From an uncultured Porphyromonadaceae bacterium (GTDB taxonomy: Bacteria; Bacteroidota; Bacteroidia; Bacteroidales; Muribaculaceae): a DNA stretch of 64,000 nucleotides. Of this stretch, positions 53,193 to 62,297 are shown piece after piece. The translations under genes were made by a program, and so were the position numbers. The stretch covers positions 1 to 64,000 of the forward strand of contig CANOLV010000011.1 of assembly GCA_947567425.1 (NCBI GenBank). The letters are read 5' to 3'. The notes under the pieces are model-generated. The model made no database searches. It was not told the origin of the DNA and saw nothing but the letters and a program-made list of their open reading frames with translations. Positions within the stretch are counted from its first letter, which is position 1. Every line of letters begins with the position of its first letter.

Positions 53193-56179
53193 CAGCTACG
53201 GTGTTTGATGTTGTTTTCCTTTTCTAATATTCCTACCAGTGTGCGGCCGTCAATCTTGAATGTGACTTTACCGCCCACGCCACCGGAGGAGGGTTGAAGC
53301 ATACCACGCAGTTTATCGAGCGGTGCCACTACTTCCGGATTATTGGATGCTCCGGCGTACTCGCCGAACAGACCGAATGTGGGTCCGTAGGCTATACCTC
53401 CATCGGCGAATTTAGGGATTCCGGCCATAGCCGCGATTACCGAAGCCACGGCGGCCCCCGCCATCAGCCAGCCTACCACAGGAATCGAGGCCACCGACGC
53501 GGCCGCGCCAGTAGTGGCGACTTCCATATTGGCATTCGCCTGTGCCTTCTGCTGTATCACAAGCTGGGCTATGGCCGGGATAGCTTGTGATACGGCATTG
53601 AGGAGGTTGCCGGCCCATTCAAGAAACGCCCCGGCACAATCACCCACCACCGACGACAGTGAACCGAATATGCTTCCCACAGCTCCGACTCCCTGGCCCA
53701 TGGCCGCCGCAGTCTCGCGGGTTTTGTCCATCGACTTACGAAATTCCTCCAGCTTCTTCTGATTCTCTTCATAAGCGTCCGGCAGGTCGGGCGGAACGAT
53801 GTCTTTTGTGGTCAACAGCGTGACTCCTGACAGCAATCCCGGCTTAGCCGACTCGTTAGCCTGTGCGGATGTCATCGGCTCGATGTCGGGATGCTTCAAT
53901 TCAATCGCTATGCGGGCGCGGTAGCCGTCGAGTCCCGCCAATGTAGATTTAACGTCTTCAATCTGCGCCACAAGGTTCTGGTAAGCTATCGGGTCGAGTT
54001 CGATGTTGATGTTAGACAGCTGTTTCTCCAAATCCTGCTTTAGCTGTTTGTAATAGGCTTTCGACTCATAGACCGCTTCCTTAGAAGTTTCTTTAAACTT
54101 TTTGTCCTTGTCCGTAGGTGTGACCGTCGGTACGACTACTGGAGTTACGGTTGTTTCAGATGGCAGTTTCAGCCCGCTTGATTTCCGAAGCTCCTCCATC
54201 ATCTCCACAACAATCTCCTGCTCCTTTTCAATGTCTGAAAGCTCTTTGCGGTAACCTTCGAGATTGTCCTTCAAACGCTTCCAATCTTCATCATTTGAAT
54301 AAACTTCTGTTAGCAAGCCGACTTTGTCCTTTTGTCCTGCCCGCATTTTATTCTTGTTCACCTTTTCCCAATTTGTTTTCTCTTCCGCAGTCTTCTGCTT
54401 TTTGATGTTGGCTTCGGCGGCCGCGTCGGCAAGAGCCTGCATCTTCCGCTGGTAGCCGAGCATCAGCGCGTAGTCCTTTGTCTTGTTTTTCAGAATGTCA
54501 AGCCATTCTGCGGCGGTTTGGTGTATACCGAATGACTCCCCATATTTTTTGTTGAGTTCTGCAACCGCATTCGCCGTGTCGATGTTGGCATTCATCAACA
54601 CCCGAAGCTTTGTGGCTTCCAAGTCGAGCGATGCAGTTGTCTGCGCCATTACGCGGTCGCATTCATTTTGTGCATTTGCCAGCCCGGAAATTTTTTCGCC
54701 GAGTTCATCTGCACTGTCCGATGCCTCATCGGCTTTACTTATGAAATACCCTATAATTGAAGTCAGCGCCGCTATGGCTATGCCTACGCCTGTCGATATG
54801 AGAAGTCCTTTGACGGCGAATTTAAGGGCGGTCGCGCTTACCGTTGCCGATTTAAACGACTTGGACATGAACTCCACCGCTCTTGAAAGCGAATGCCCTT
54901 GAAATCCGGTCATGGCAAGAACCCCTGCTACAACTTTACCTTTGACTGAAACGAGTGTCTGGACTGACACGAGCTGTTTCAAGGTCTTAACCAAAACCAT
55001 TATGTTTGAGCCAGCAGTCGAGGCTAAGGCTATTGTTGATATGAAAGTGTTCATCTTCTCGACAGCCGGCGCTATACCGTCAATCAGCTCCGCAAATCTG
55101 TTTTTCATCATCTGCAGTGACGACTCGCCCGTACTTGCCATCTCTACGAACGCCTGATCCATGGTTCCGGCACTGTCCTTCATCGCGCCAATGTTGGCCG
55201 TGAACTTATCTGCAAGCTCGCCTTGGAGCGGAATGAGCGCACGAAGAGACTCCGCGCTTCCGAACAGACGGCCGTATATCTCCTGCTCCAACTGTCCGGA
55301 TGCCGATGCGTATGCCTTTACCGATGCATCAAGCTGTTTCAGGAAGTTTTGGAATCCGCCCGCCGCCTTGATGGCGGCCGCGTCAAACTGGATGCCCATC
55401 TGCGTGGCCATCTTTCCAGCCTCCGTGCTTGGTTTGACAAGAGCTGTGAATATTGCCCCCAACTGTGTCGATACTTCGGCTGTGTTACCCGACACACCGG
55501 TCAACGTGGCGAATGTGGCCATAAGTTCGTCTATCGACACTCCTAAAGTGGAAGCGTTTCCGGCTACTCTCGGCAAAGCTTGAGCCAACTGCTCGAACGA
55601 TGTAACGCCGTTCTTGGCCGTCAACTGTATCTTATCTTGAATCTCCTGCGCTGAACTCCATTGCAGTCCGTAGTTCTTAATCAATGTCGAGGTCACCCCG
55701 ACTACCTTGTTGATGTCGGCAATGCCTCCGACAGCCGAACGTGCCGAAACGTTAAGGAAGTCAATCCAATTGTCCTCAGGCACTCCGTTGGATATCACTT
55801 GGTAGAGTCCGTTAGCCAACTGATCGCGGGCCACGGGTACAGTCTTGGCGAGTTCGGCCACTTCGCCTTTCAGCTCGGCAAACCCTTCGGCATTCTTCCC
55901 GGCCATGGTGTTGGCCGAGCGCATTGCCTTGTTAAACTCGATGCTCTCCCCGGCTATGCTGTTTATAGTCGACGACAGTTGGTTAAGCGCGTCCTTGGCC
56001 GCGTTTATGCCAGTAGCGAAAGCGGCAACGTCTATCCATTTACTTTGAAGCTCATTAGAGACCTTGACAGTTTCAGACATTATCTTCTTCAGTGCATCGG
56101 CCTCCATAACGAGTTTTTTCAAGCCGTTCCCGCCATCTTCTATATAAAAACCAAGAGCTATCGTGCTTTTTCCCGCCAT
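53192..56179 (-). CDS. Tail tape measure protein (TP901 family)
   Basis: 995 residues that set tail length and pass through the tube on infection. The TP901-type core is in the first 320 residues (EFNKAMRSANTMAGKNAEGFA, GVTSFEQLAQALPRVAGNAS, GVSGNTAEVSTQLGAIFTAL). It is followed by hydrophobic helices near 390-480, a long coiled-coil region to about 760, and an Ala/Gly-rich hydrophobic part near 870-930. By the usual relation of about 1.5 angstroms per residue, the tail should be near 150 nm; that number is inference. Confidence 0.92.
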   Translation of the reverse strand: MAGKSTIALGFYIEDGGNGLKKLVMEADALKKIMSETVKVSNELQSKWIDVAAFATGINAAKDALNQLSSTINSIAGESIEFNKAMRSANTMAGKNAEGFAELKGEVAELAKTVPVARDQLANGLYQVISNGVPEDNWIDFLNVSARSAVGGIADINKVVGVTSTLIKNYGLQWSSAQEIQDKIQLTAKNGVTSFEQLAQALPRVAGNASTLGVSIDELMATFATLTGVSGNTAEVSTQLGAIFTALVKPSTEAGKMATQMGIQFDAAAIKAAGGFQNFLKQLDASVKAYASASGQLEQEIYGRLFGSAESLRALIPLQGELADKFTANIGAMKDSAGTMDQAFVEMASTGESSLQMMKNRFAELIDGIAPAVEKMNTFISTIALASTAGSNIMVLVKTLKQLVSVQTLVSVKGKVVAGVLAMTGFQGHSLSRAVEFMSKSFKSATVSATALKFAVKGLLISTGVGIAIAALTSIIGYFISKADEASDSADELGEKISGLANAQNECDRVMAQTTASLDLEATKLRVLMNANIDTANAVAELNKKYGESFGIHQTAAEWLDILKNKTKDYALMLGYQRKMQALADAAAEANIKKQKTAEEKTNWEKVNKNKMRAGQKDKVGLLTEVYSNDEDWKRLKDNLEGYRKELSDIEKEQEIVVEMMEELRKSSGLKLPSETTVTPVVVPTVTPTDKDKKFKETSKEAVYESKAYYKQLKQDLEKQLSNINIELDPIAYQNLVAQIEDVKSTLAGLDGYRARIAIELKHPDIEPMTSAQANESAKPGLLSGVTLLTTKDIVPPDLPDAYEENQKKLEEFRKSMDKTRETAAAMGQGVGAVGSIFGSLSSVVGDCAGAFLEWAGNLLNAVSQAIPAIAQLVIQQKAQANANMEVATTGAAASVASIPVVGWLMAGAAVASVIAAMAGIPKFADGGIAYGPTFGLFGEYAGASNNPEVVAPLDKLRGMLQPSSGGVGGKVTFKIDGRTLVGILEKENNIKHRS

Positions 56180-56184
56180 TATTT

Positions 56185-56216
56185 ATTGTATTTATGATAT
56201 ATTTTTATTATATTTG
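56185..56216 (+). promoter_or_regulatory. Promoter of the reverse-strand moron
   Basis: ATTG at 56185-56188, exactly 20 bases, TATATTTG at 56209-56216. RNA would start about 12 bases before the ATG at 56235. Confidence 0.65.
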
Positions 56217-56234
56217 CGAAAACACTTTTATATT

Positions 56235-56507
56235 ATGATTGTATTTTTTTTCATATTATGGATAATAGAAATTATTTTTGCTATCTACTACGGATACTTC
56301 GTAGATAGTTTTTGGATTGGCCTGTTCGGTTGCATTATCGCCTCATTTGTAAATATGAGCTTTATCGGCTTCCTATTGATGGATAACAAGTATTCATATC
56401 TTTTCAAAAATAATGACCATAATCCCTCTAAAGAGGATACGAATAAAGACATCCGCATAGTCATAACCTTCAAGAAAATCGACAAGGACAGCGATGACGA
56501 CGATTAG
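56235..56507 (+). CDS. Small membrane protein on the reverse strand (moron)
   Basis: 90 residues from MIVFFFILWIIEIIFAIYYG; the frame could be extended to 56163, but that would place the start before its promoter. Two hydrophobic segments, residues 2-22 and about 28-48, are followed by a charged tail ending in KDSDDDD. It is opposite to all neighbouring late genes, in the gap between tail chaperone and tape measure, with GC far below its surroundings (9/60 in 56221-56280). Its stop overlaps the opposite gene stop by three bases. An accessory gene expressed from the prophage is likely. Confidence 0.7.
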   Translation: MIVFFFILWIIEIIFAIYYGYFVDSFWIGLFGCIIASFVNMSFIGFLLMDNKYSYLFKNNDHNPSKEDTNKDIRIVITFKKIDKDSDDDD

Positions 56508-57147
56508 CGGTGCGTCAGCTCCTCGAACCTGCGCTTCTTCTCTTCGGCGGACGGCTCCGGCTGTTTCGGCCGATTTTTTTTACCTTCCGAGTCCCACGGC
56601 AGGGGAACGAGTTGGCGCGGGGTCAGCTTCTTCCTCACATGGGGCTGGATGCCTATCGTGGCAGAAAGACGCATCCGTTCCCACTCGGCGCGCTCGCGGT
56701 CATCGTGCATCCTTTGCCATGCCCGGCAGACATGGCCGAACTCGTCCGGCTCCATTGCCATGAACTCGGCCATCGATATGCCGATGCACCCTACGGCCAT
56801 CCCCATCATTATGTAGATGCCTCCTGACTTTTTTTTTCGCCGTCGCCATCTCCTTCCGAGCCGTCGCCATCTGACATGCGCGAATTGACCGCCTCGCTCC
56901 ACCCGGCAAGGTCGTCCGGCGACAGACGGTCGCAGAAGTCCAATAGCGACATCTTGAACTTGACGCGGTCGCGGGCGCAAGCCGATACCACACAGCACCA
57001 CAGGTAGGTGCAAAGGTCGGTGAAGCTCCCGGCATTCATGGACGACACGTCGCGTCCGGTCTCCTTCTCAAAACGCACCATCGCCCCCATAGTCGGGCTA
57101 CAGGGGTATGTGGTGCCGTCGATGGTTATTTCAAGCTTCTTCATCAT
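56504..57147 (-). CDS. Tail assembly chaperone GT, made by -1 frameshift
   Basis: The downstream frame (stop at 56504) lacks its own well-placed start and continues the shorter chaperone in the -1 frame. Slippage on nine A at 56829-56837 would join GDGEKK to KSGGIYIMMGM and give about 214 residues. The T part is helical and charged (DEFGHVCRAWQRMHDDRERAEWER) with a basic, proline-rich tail. In lambda-like phages the G/GT pair coats the tape measure during tail assembly, and this one lies just upstream of it in the same order. Confidence 0.75.
56809..57147 (-). CDS. Tail assembly chaperone G-like protein
   Basis: 112 residues (MMKKLEITIDGTTYPCSPTMGAMVRFEKETG). The opening beta hairpin and FEKETGRDVSS, then helices and an acidic Gly/Asp-rich end, are usual for tail chaperones of this type. 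Its ATG overlaps the tail tube stop (ATGA). It is the main product; a fraction of ribosomes should shift to make the GT form. Confidence 0.78.
   Translation of the reverse strand: MMKKLEITIDGTTYPCSPTMGAMVRFEKETGRDVSSMNAGSFTDLCTYLWCCVVSACARDRVKFKMSLLDFCDRLSPDDLAGWSEAVNSRMSDGDGSEGDGDGEKKSQEAST
56829..56837 (-). promoter_or_regulatory. A9 slippery sequence for -1 frameshift
   Basis: On the minus strand the zero-frame codons are GAA AAA AAA AGT. Slipping back one base on A AAA AAA gives AAG TCA and enters the long downstream frame. Only seven codons then remain to the zero-frame stop. Confidence 0.75.
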
Positions 57148-57620
57148 TCTCCTGCTGTAGGTGCGGTTTCCGTGATTGCGTTCTCGTCGAAGTCAACGAC
57201 TCCGTCGTTTTCCAACGATATGCTGTAGGTGGCATCGTCCTGGGCAGGGTCGGTGCGTTCAAGCGACGCGATCACGAACTTGCCGGTCAGATACGGTTTG
57301 TCGGCGTTCTCGCGCTCCATGCACTTGACCTCGACGCTCTGTCCCTTGACAGCGAGTGCGAGAGTCGACTTGTAGCCGTTTTCGGTCTCTTGGTAAAACA
57401 CAAGTCCCTCGGCAGAAATAGATACACTGAGTCCGACCACTCCCTTGCCTTTCCAGAGTCCGGCGGAAATGGATGCCGAAGCCACCGGCTTGACGGCGCG
57501 GTCTTTAGTCTCGGCGTTCAGGGTGGTGGTGTGCGATGTGCAGTGGCCCACCGCTTTGCCCCCGATATAAAGGAGCATGTCGCTACCGTTGCAGTAGCCT
57601 GTTTTTGTGGTTGTTGCCAT
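57144..57620 (-). CDS. Major tail tube protein
   Basis: 158 residues of beta-rich sequence with the tube-protein pattern: CNGSDMLLYIGGKAVGHCTSHTTTLNAETKDRAVKP at the start and KGKGVVGLSVSISAEGLVFYQ in the middle. It lies between tail completion and chaperone genes, as expected for a siphophage tail tube subunit. Stop overlaps the chaperone start by ATGA. Confidence 0.82.
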   Translation of the reverse strand: MATTTKTGYCNGSDMLLYIGGKAVGHCTSHTTTLNAETKDRAVKPVASASISAGLWKGKGVVGLSVSISAEGLVFYQETENGYKSTLALAVKGQSVEVKCMERENADKPYLTGKFVIASLERTDPAQDDATYSISLENDGVVDFDENAITETAPTAGE

Positions 57621-57624
57621 GTTG

Positions 57625-58023
57625 TTAAATTTTTATAGTAAATATCATTTGTTGAATGTAGGCGTCGTCCTGCCATGCCTCTTCGCTGTCGGTCAGATAG
57701 CATGCCCTCAAACGCTGTCCGTCATGCTCCGCGCTAATGAAATCCAACGCTCCTCGCACGGCCTCGGCCAATTCTACGCTCTCGCCGTAACGGCTGGCAT
57801 AGCAGGTGACCTCCATGCGCACGGTGTCGGCTCCGGGCTGTCCGGACTTCTGCGGATTAGTCTCCATCGATTCACGGCGGTAGACTATGTAGGGCAGTTC
57901 CGCCGAGTCAGTGACCACCGGAAACACGCGTCCGGTTATGGCCGAGACCCTGGGATCTTCAAGAAGCACGGCGCGGATTACTGCCCCAGCGCTGAGCGAT
58001 GTATTCTTAACAGTTGCATCCAT
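57625..58023 (-). CDS. Tail terminator-type protein (DUF3168-like)
   Basis: 132 residues with the DUF3168 pattern: GAVIRAVLLEDPRVSAITGRVFPV, LPYIVYRRES and the closing DDAYIQQMIFTIKI. Homologues cap the tail tube and set the head-tail joint. Its start overlaps the previous gene by 17 bases. Confidence 0.75.
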   Translation of the reverse strand: MDATVKNTSLSAGAVIRAVLLEDPRVSAITGRVFPVVTDSAELPYIVYRRESMETNPQKSGQPGADTVRMEVTCYASRYGESVELAEAVRGALDFISAEHDGQRLRACYLTDSEEAWQDDAYIQQMIFTIKI

Positions 58024-58531
58024 ATCGTCTTGCTGTCATGTGTATGCTCTTAACTATCTCCTCTCTGAGTTCATCGGTGACGCGTCCATCGACTTGACGG
58101 CCGGTCTTCGACATGAAGCCGTAACGCTTCATGCGTCCGGTATAATGCCCTTTGCGCGACCGTGTGAATATGCGGGTCTTCGACTTCGTGTAACGCTTAT
58201 CCGTACCCCCTTCCGCCCAAAGAAGCACAGGCTTCTTCAATCCACGGCGGTTGGTATGGAATCCGCGTTCGCCCCGGCCGGTCTTGCGGTTGCCTTTCTT
58301 GGTGCCGATGGTGACGCGGAATCCCGCGGCTCGTTTGTAGACAACCGCGCGGACACCCTTTTCGAGGTCACGGTCAGTTCGTATGCCGGTGGAACGCAGG
58401 TTGGATATGGCGACACGCCTGACTTTGTTTGCTTCGCGCCTGAACGCGCCCTTCATAGCCTTGACCCTTTGTTCCTGGTCGAGGGCCTTGAAGAGCTTGC
58501 GTAGATTGGAGTCGTCGTAATAACAGGTCAT
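58007..58531 (-). CDS. HK97 gp10-like tail completion protein
   Basis: 174 residues, strongly basic in the middle (YTKSKTRIFTRSRKGHYTGRMKRYG). The N-terminal helix (LFKALDQEQRVKAMKGAFRREANKV) and the order in the module fit HK97 gp10-type proteins of the head-tail interface. Confidence 0.65.
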   Translation of the reverse strand: MTCYYDDSNLRKLFKALDQEQRVKAMKGAFRREANKVRRVAISNLRSTGIRTDRDLEKGVRAVVYKRAAGFRVTIGTKKGNRKTGRGERGFHTNRRGLKKPVLLWAEGGTDKRYTKSKTRIFTRSRKGHYTGRMKRYGFMSKTGRQVDGRVTDELREEIVKSIHMTARRYGCNC

Positions 58532-58535
58532 AACT

Positions 58536-58841
58536 TTAAGGATTAAGCCGTTCGCAAACTAAAGTATTCATGCCCCTGTCGATATTGGGGATCACATTGG
58601 TCACTACGTAAACATAGCCTCCGAGTTGCTCCACGCGCCAGTGTTCCTTGACCGGATGCGCGTCGCGTATGTTGAACTCGGCGCGGTAGTCGGGAAAATG
58701 CTCCCCGACCTCCTCGCTCCGGTTACCGGAGAACTTGACCCGCTCTGCATGGATCGTGGCTCGTTCGACATAATCGACCGAATCCTCACCGAACTTTCCG
58801 GTACTGCCTATAGGCTCGAATGTCCTGAGCCTATATTTCAT
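58536..58841 (-). CDS. Head-tail adaptor (head closure) protein
   Basis: 101 residues from MKYRLRTFEPIG. The beta-rich sequence with HPVKEHWRVEQLGGYVYVVTNVIP matches the size and layout of SPP1 gp16-like head closure proteins (phage_H_T_join type). It follows the connector, with an 11-base overlap. An earlier ATG at 58856 is possible. Confidence 0.65.
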   Translation of the reverse strand: MKYRLRTFEPIGSTGKFGEDSVDYVERATIHAERVKFSGNRSEEVGEHFPDYRAEFNIRDAHPVKEHWRVEQLGGYVYVVTNVIPNIDRGMNTLVCERLNP

Positions 58842-59160
58842 TCTCCCTGCTTGCATCGTTTACCAGTTTTCGATAGGGTTTAACTAAGGCTTGTAGCGCG
58901 TCCGGCACTTCGTGCATCTGTACGGTGCTTACACTCTCGCGCTGGTTATACCAGTGTCCGGCCAGCATCATAACGGCGTGTTTCAACGGTGCCGGGAACT
59001 CACCGGCGTTGCCGTCGGTTAATTCCTGCTCCGTGCGGTTAGTCGCGGTGATTATCGACACTTCGGCGACATTTAACAGGTGCGTTAAATACTCGTCGTC
59101 GGCGGCGAAATCGTCAGCCCTAACGTGCTTTTTGAATAATGCCAAACTCACTACAGCCAT
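58831..59160 (-). CDS. Head-tail connector protein (HK97 gp6-like)
   Basis: 109 residues, helical, with DDEYLTHLLNVAEVSIITAT near residue 22, a short linker, and PAPLKHAVMMLAGHWYNQRES near 57. This is the pattern of the gp6-like DNA-packaging connector. First gene after the capsid and the first with the higher GC of the tail module. Confidence 0.78.
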   Translation of the reverse strand: MAVVSLALFKKHVRADDFAADDEYLTHLLNVAEVSIITATNRTEQELTDGNAGEFPAPLKHAVMMLAGHWYNQRESVSTVQMHEVPDALQALVKPYRKLVNDASRENEI

Positions 59161-59177
59161 AGCGGAAAACTTTTAAT

Positions 59178-60320
59178 TTACGCTCCAGCCCCAGCGGTGG
59201 CCACCTTACCCAGCTTAAAGGCTTCTTTACGCAGGGTGGTAGTGCCGTAGTTCACGTTAAGCACGAAATCTACAGCGTCCTTACGGGCCTGGCTGTAGGG
59301 GTCGATAACAAATGACATATCACCGAAAAGGCCCATAGGCTGGTAACGCCAATCGCCCAAACCGATGTTACCCTCACCGATGTAATGAGTGGTAAATACA
59401 GGAAGTCCGGCGATACGGTCATTTTCACAAACCATAATACCGCTACCTGCATCCTTGGGCGTGGCCTCGGCGATAGCTTTTTGTGCTTTTGTCATAATCC
59501 AGCAAAGGTGTTCGCCATCCACACCGGTAGCCAGTACAGCCGCTTTCATGCTGTTAAATTCCTTAAATGTAGGCTCGACACTGAAACTGAAAACATCCTT
59601 AGCGGCTACACCGACGTAGGGGCCTACCAGTGTAGTAGCACCTGTTACCTTTGTAGTGCTGAAAAGGATTTTGTTAATGAGCATTGCCACCGCCATAGGC
59701 ATAAGGCTCTTAGCGATTGTTTCGATAAGGCCCTCGGTCTGTATGATGGTTTGGCGTGTGATGGGGATAGCGATACCGATACGCTGGGGCGATGCGGTCA
59801 GCTTACCCAGCTTGATTTTAGTATCGGTCAGTGCCACGCCCTCACCGGCAATAGTAGCCTCGACAGCCTCGTAGGTAGGCCAAACGTAGTCACCAGCCAA
59901 ACCGGTAGGCATGGGCAAACCTACTTTGTCGAGTATAAGGCCCTCGGTGAGCGGTGTCAAAATGTCCTGCACTTTGAGGGGTACCACCGCACTGTCGGCT
60001 GTGTCCGCTACCATCATAAGATCGCGCACCAACAAAATCTGTGTCTGTCGGCCTGCCTGCATATTCTCGCGGATAATACGCGATGCGTCGGCGGCGGCGT
60101 TGGGGTTCTCGCGCAGATGCTCTGCGGCGGCTACCTGCATTTTCATTTGCAGCAACTGGTTTTCGCGTGTGAGTGCCTTAAACTCGGTGTCCTCGGCCTC
60201 GGTGCGCTCGCGCTGCTCTCTTTCGCAGGTTTCGGCAATTTCGCCGATACGGTCGCAGTTGGCTTGATACTGGTTAACCAACTCGCGCACGTTCAGCTTT
60301 TCGGGTTTCTTTTTTTCCAT
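59178..60320 (-). CDS. Major capsid protein (HK97 fold)
   Basis: 380 residues. Residues 1-100 are a charged coiled-coil scaffold-like delta domain (ETCEREQRERTEAEDTEF), expected to be removed by the protease. The mature part has the HK97 capsid pattern: ILDKVGLPMPTGLAGDYVWPTYEAV, KLGKLTASPQRIGIAIPITRQTI, and IVCEND-like GIMVCENDRIAGLPVFTTHYI near 290. Length and neighbours fit. Confidence 0.92.
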   Translation of the reverse strand: MEKKKPEKLNVRELVNQYQANCDRIGEIAETCEREQRERTEAEDTEFKALTRENQLLQMKMQVAAAEHLRENPNAAADASRIIRENMQAGRQTQILLVRDLMMVADTADSAVVPLKVQDILTPLTEGLILDKVGLPMPTGLAGDYVWPTYEAVEATIAGEGVALTDTKIKLGKLTASPQRIGIAIPITRQTIIQTEGLIETIAKSLMPMAVAMLINKILFSTTKVTGATTLVGPYVGVAAKDVFSFSVEPTFKEFNSMKAAVLATGVDGEHLCWIMTKAQKAIAEATPKDAGSGIMVCENDRIAGLPVFTTHYIGEGNIGLGDWRYQPMGLFGDMSFVIDPYSQARKDAVDFVLNVNYGTTTLRKEAFKLGKVATAGAGA

Positions 60321-60344
60321 TACTGAAACTTTTTGGGGTTTAAA

Positions 60345-61043
60345 TTATATCAATTTTTGCGCGGCAGCGCGGCGCATTTCACGCAGCTGCTTACGCACTT
60401 TTTCGTTATCGGGTTTAGGTTCTTCCGGGGTGGGGTTTTCAACTTCACGCAAACCGTCGGTAAACTCGCGTGCTTCTACCGATGTGTCGGGGTAGGCTGG
60501 GTCAGCCGCCAGCGTAAAGTCATACACACCAGTTACAGCCTTTACCGTGTAGGTTATTTGCGTGGCACCGTTAACCACCTTTGCCGTGCGCTCGACAAAA
60601 TCACTGTCCCAATACCGGGTAGTAAATGCAAAGCTACAGCCGGAAATGTCACCACGGCTAACCAGCTCTAACGCTTCGTCGCCATTGGGTGATTTAGGCA
60701 GCTCCAAATTAAAGCCTACGCCCTTTTCATCTACGAAATACTCCAGCGTTCCGGTGCCTTTGTTGCTCCGGCCTAAAATCAGCTGGCGGTCGTGATACAT
60801 GGTAAACTTTATATCGCAACCGTCTAACAGTTCCTTGGTTATGGCTTCCGGGGCAATAACTTCGCGTGCCTCGCTATCCTCGTCGCTCCATAGCGGCGCA
60901 GATGGGGTATTAAACAGGATAGCGTACCCGGTAATCGTGCGGCTGGGGACTTCGCCCTCGGCCGCTTCACGCACACGCAAATCTGCGCAGTCTATACGCA
61001 GGGTGCGTTTTACCTCGGTGTCTTTATTCCTTTTCGTCGTCAT
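60345..61043 (-). CDS. HK97-family prohead protease (S78)
   Basis: 232 residues from MTTKRNKDTEVKRTL. The serine protease of capsid maturation is recognised by GYAILFNTPS, the catalytic His in KFTMYHDRQLILGRS and the Ser in SRGDISGCSFAFTT, all in family order. The start overlaps the portal stop by 20 bases, showing translational coupling. A C-terminal basic helix (VRKQLREMRRAAAQK) follows. Confidence 0.9.
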   Translation of the reverse strand: MTTKRNKDTEVKRTLRIDCADLRVREAAEGEVPSRTITGYAILFNTPSAPLWSDEDSEAREVIAPEAITKELLDGCDIKFTMYHDRQLILGRSNKGTGTLEYFVDEKGVGFNLELPKSPNGDEALELVSRGDISGCSFAFTTRYWDSDFVERTAKVVNGATQITYTVKAVTGVYDFTLAADPAYPDTSVEAREFTDGLREVENPTPEEPKPDNEKVRKQLREMRRAAAQKLI

Positions 61044-62277
61044 TGTCTTTATCTTTGTTTTCGGGTGCCTCCGGCTGTTGCGGTTGCACACCAATTTCGT
61101 TAATACCTCGCAGGTTCGCCGATACTAATACCGTGTCGCCACCGTCAACAGGCGTTAGATTATTCATGCGTCGCACCTCATTTACGGTTGTACCAATCTG
61201 CAAAAGTTTGGTGCCGTAGTTCATCATGCCGTTGAGGTCACACGCGAATAACTCGCGGCGGTCGAATTTAAATTTGTATTTCTTGCACAGTGACGGTGCA
61301 ATTAGTTTGCGACGTAATTCTATCTCGATGTTACGCAGTAGAGGGTTAAGCGTATGGCTTAAAAAATCTACGTCGGCCTGTTCTACTGTCTTATAGTTAT
61401 TGCTGGTATCGGCATATACAAACGTCGGGGGTACACTGAAAAAGCGGCAAATTTCGATTACCGTAAATTTGCGACTCTCCAAAAATTGCATATCGGTAGA
61501 ACTAAGCGAAATTTGCTTAAAATCCACCTGCCCCGGTAGGCTTACAATCCTTTCGCCGCCTTGAAATCTGCTATCTAAACTTTCGGCTGTTTTCTGTAGC
61601 TGTTCGTCTTGATATTCGCCAAAGCCGCGCACGCTGGTATCATTCGACACTATGCCACGCACATTACCGCCATTGGCAAACCGGTTTTGCGTTTCTTGGT
61701 CGCCTGTTGCGGCGATATTCATTGTTAGCCGGGCGTAGGTCAACACACTAACGCCTTTTTTATTGTTGCGCAGGGTCAGACCCTTAATGTGTATTATCTC
61801 ATCCTCGGAATATACACCGCTAATGCCATTATTGAGGTCGCGCACTGTGTAGGTATCATGTATTGTATCGTGCATTACTGTACCACGCTCACATAGTGCC
61901 AGCCGGTCTAATTCCATGCTGACTAAATTGTAAACCGGTACAATGTAGGCGTTACCGTCTAATAATAGCTCCTGTACTACTTGCCGCCAAAAATCAAAAG
62001 CGTTAACGGCATAGTTCGGTTGCACATTGAGCAAATAATCGAGCAGGTCGTTATCGACTTCCGAAAATATGCCCTCTTTCCGTCTTAGGTATTGCAGTGG
62101 CAGGTTAGCGACACTTTCGCTGAGTAACTTAACGCAGCGGAAAACCGTAGCGACGCACATAGCCGTTTGGTCGCCATAGACAAAAAGCGACGTAGCCCCG
62201 GTGCGTGCCGCGCTGGGTGTTTCGTCGCTTTGGTTTTCGCGTTTGAAATAGTTTACTATATGCTTCCAAAAGTTCAT
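61024..62277 (-). CDS. Portal protein (HK97 family)
   Basis: 417 residues. The dodecameric portal through which DNA is packed is recognised by CVATVFRCVKLLSESVANLPLQ near residue 40, SGVYSEDEIIHIKG near 155, and the LSSTDMQFLESRKFTVIEICRFFSVPP stretch near 265. GC is low in this gene (23/60 at 61441-61500), unlike the tail genes. It starts 14 bases after a promoter. Confidence 0.92.
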   Translation of the reverse strand: MNFWKHIVNYFKRENQSDETPSAARTGATSLFVYGDQTAMCVATVFRCVKLLSESVANLPLQYLRRKEGIFSEVDNDLLDYLLNVQPNYAVNAFDFWRQVVQELLLDGNAYIVPVYNLVSMELDRLALCERGTVMHDTIHDTYTVRDLNNGISGVYSEDEIIHIKGLTLRNNKKGVSVLTYARLTMNIAATGDQETQNRFANGGNVRGIVSNDTSVRGFGEYQDEQLQKTAESLDSRFQGGERIVSLPGQVDFKQISLSSTDMQFLESRKFTVIEICRFFSVPPTFVYADTSNNYKTVEQADVDFLSHTLNPLLRNIEIELRRKLIAPSLCKKYKFKFDRRELFACDLNGMMNYGTKLLQIGTTVNEVRRMNNLTPVDGGDTVLVSANLRGINEIGVQPQQPEAPENKDKDNDDEKE

Positions 62278-62297
62278 GCCGATCTATTGCTTTCAAG

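Noticed and set aside
56163-56234. Upstream start for the reverse-strand membrane protein
   Set aside because: The perfect -7 box lies inside it, so RNA would begin after this start.
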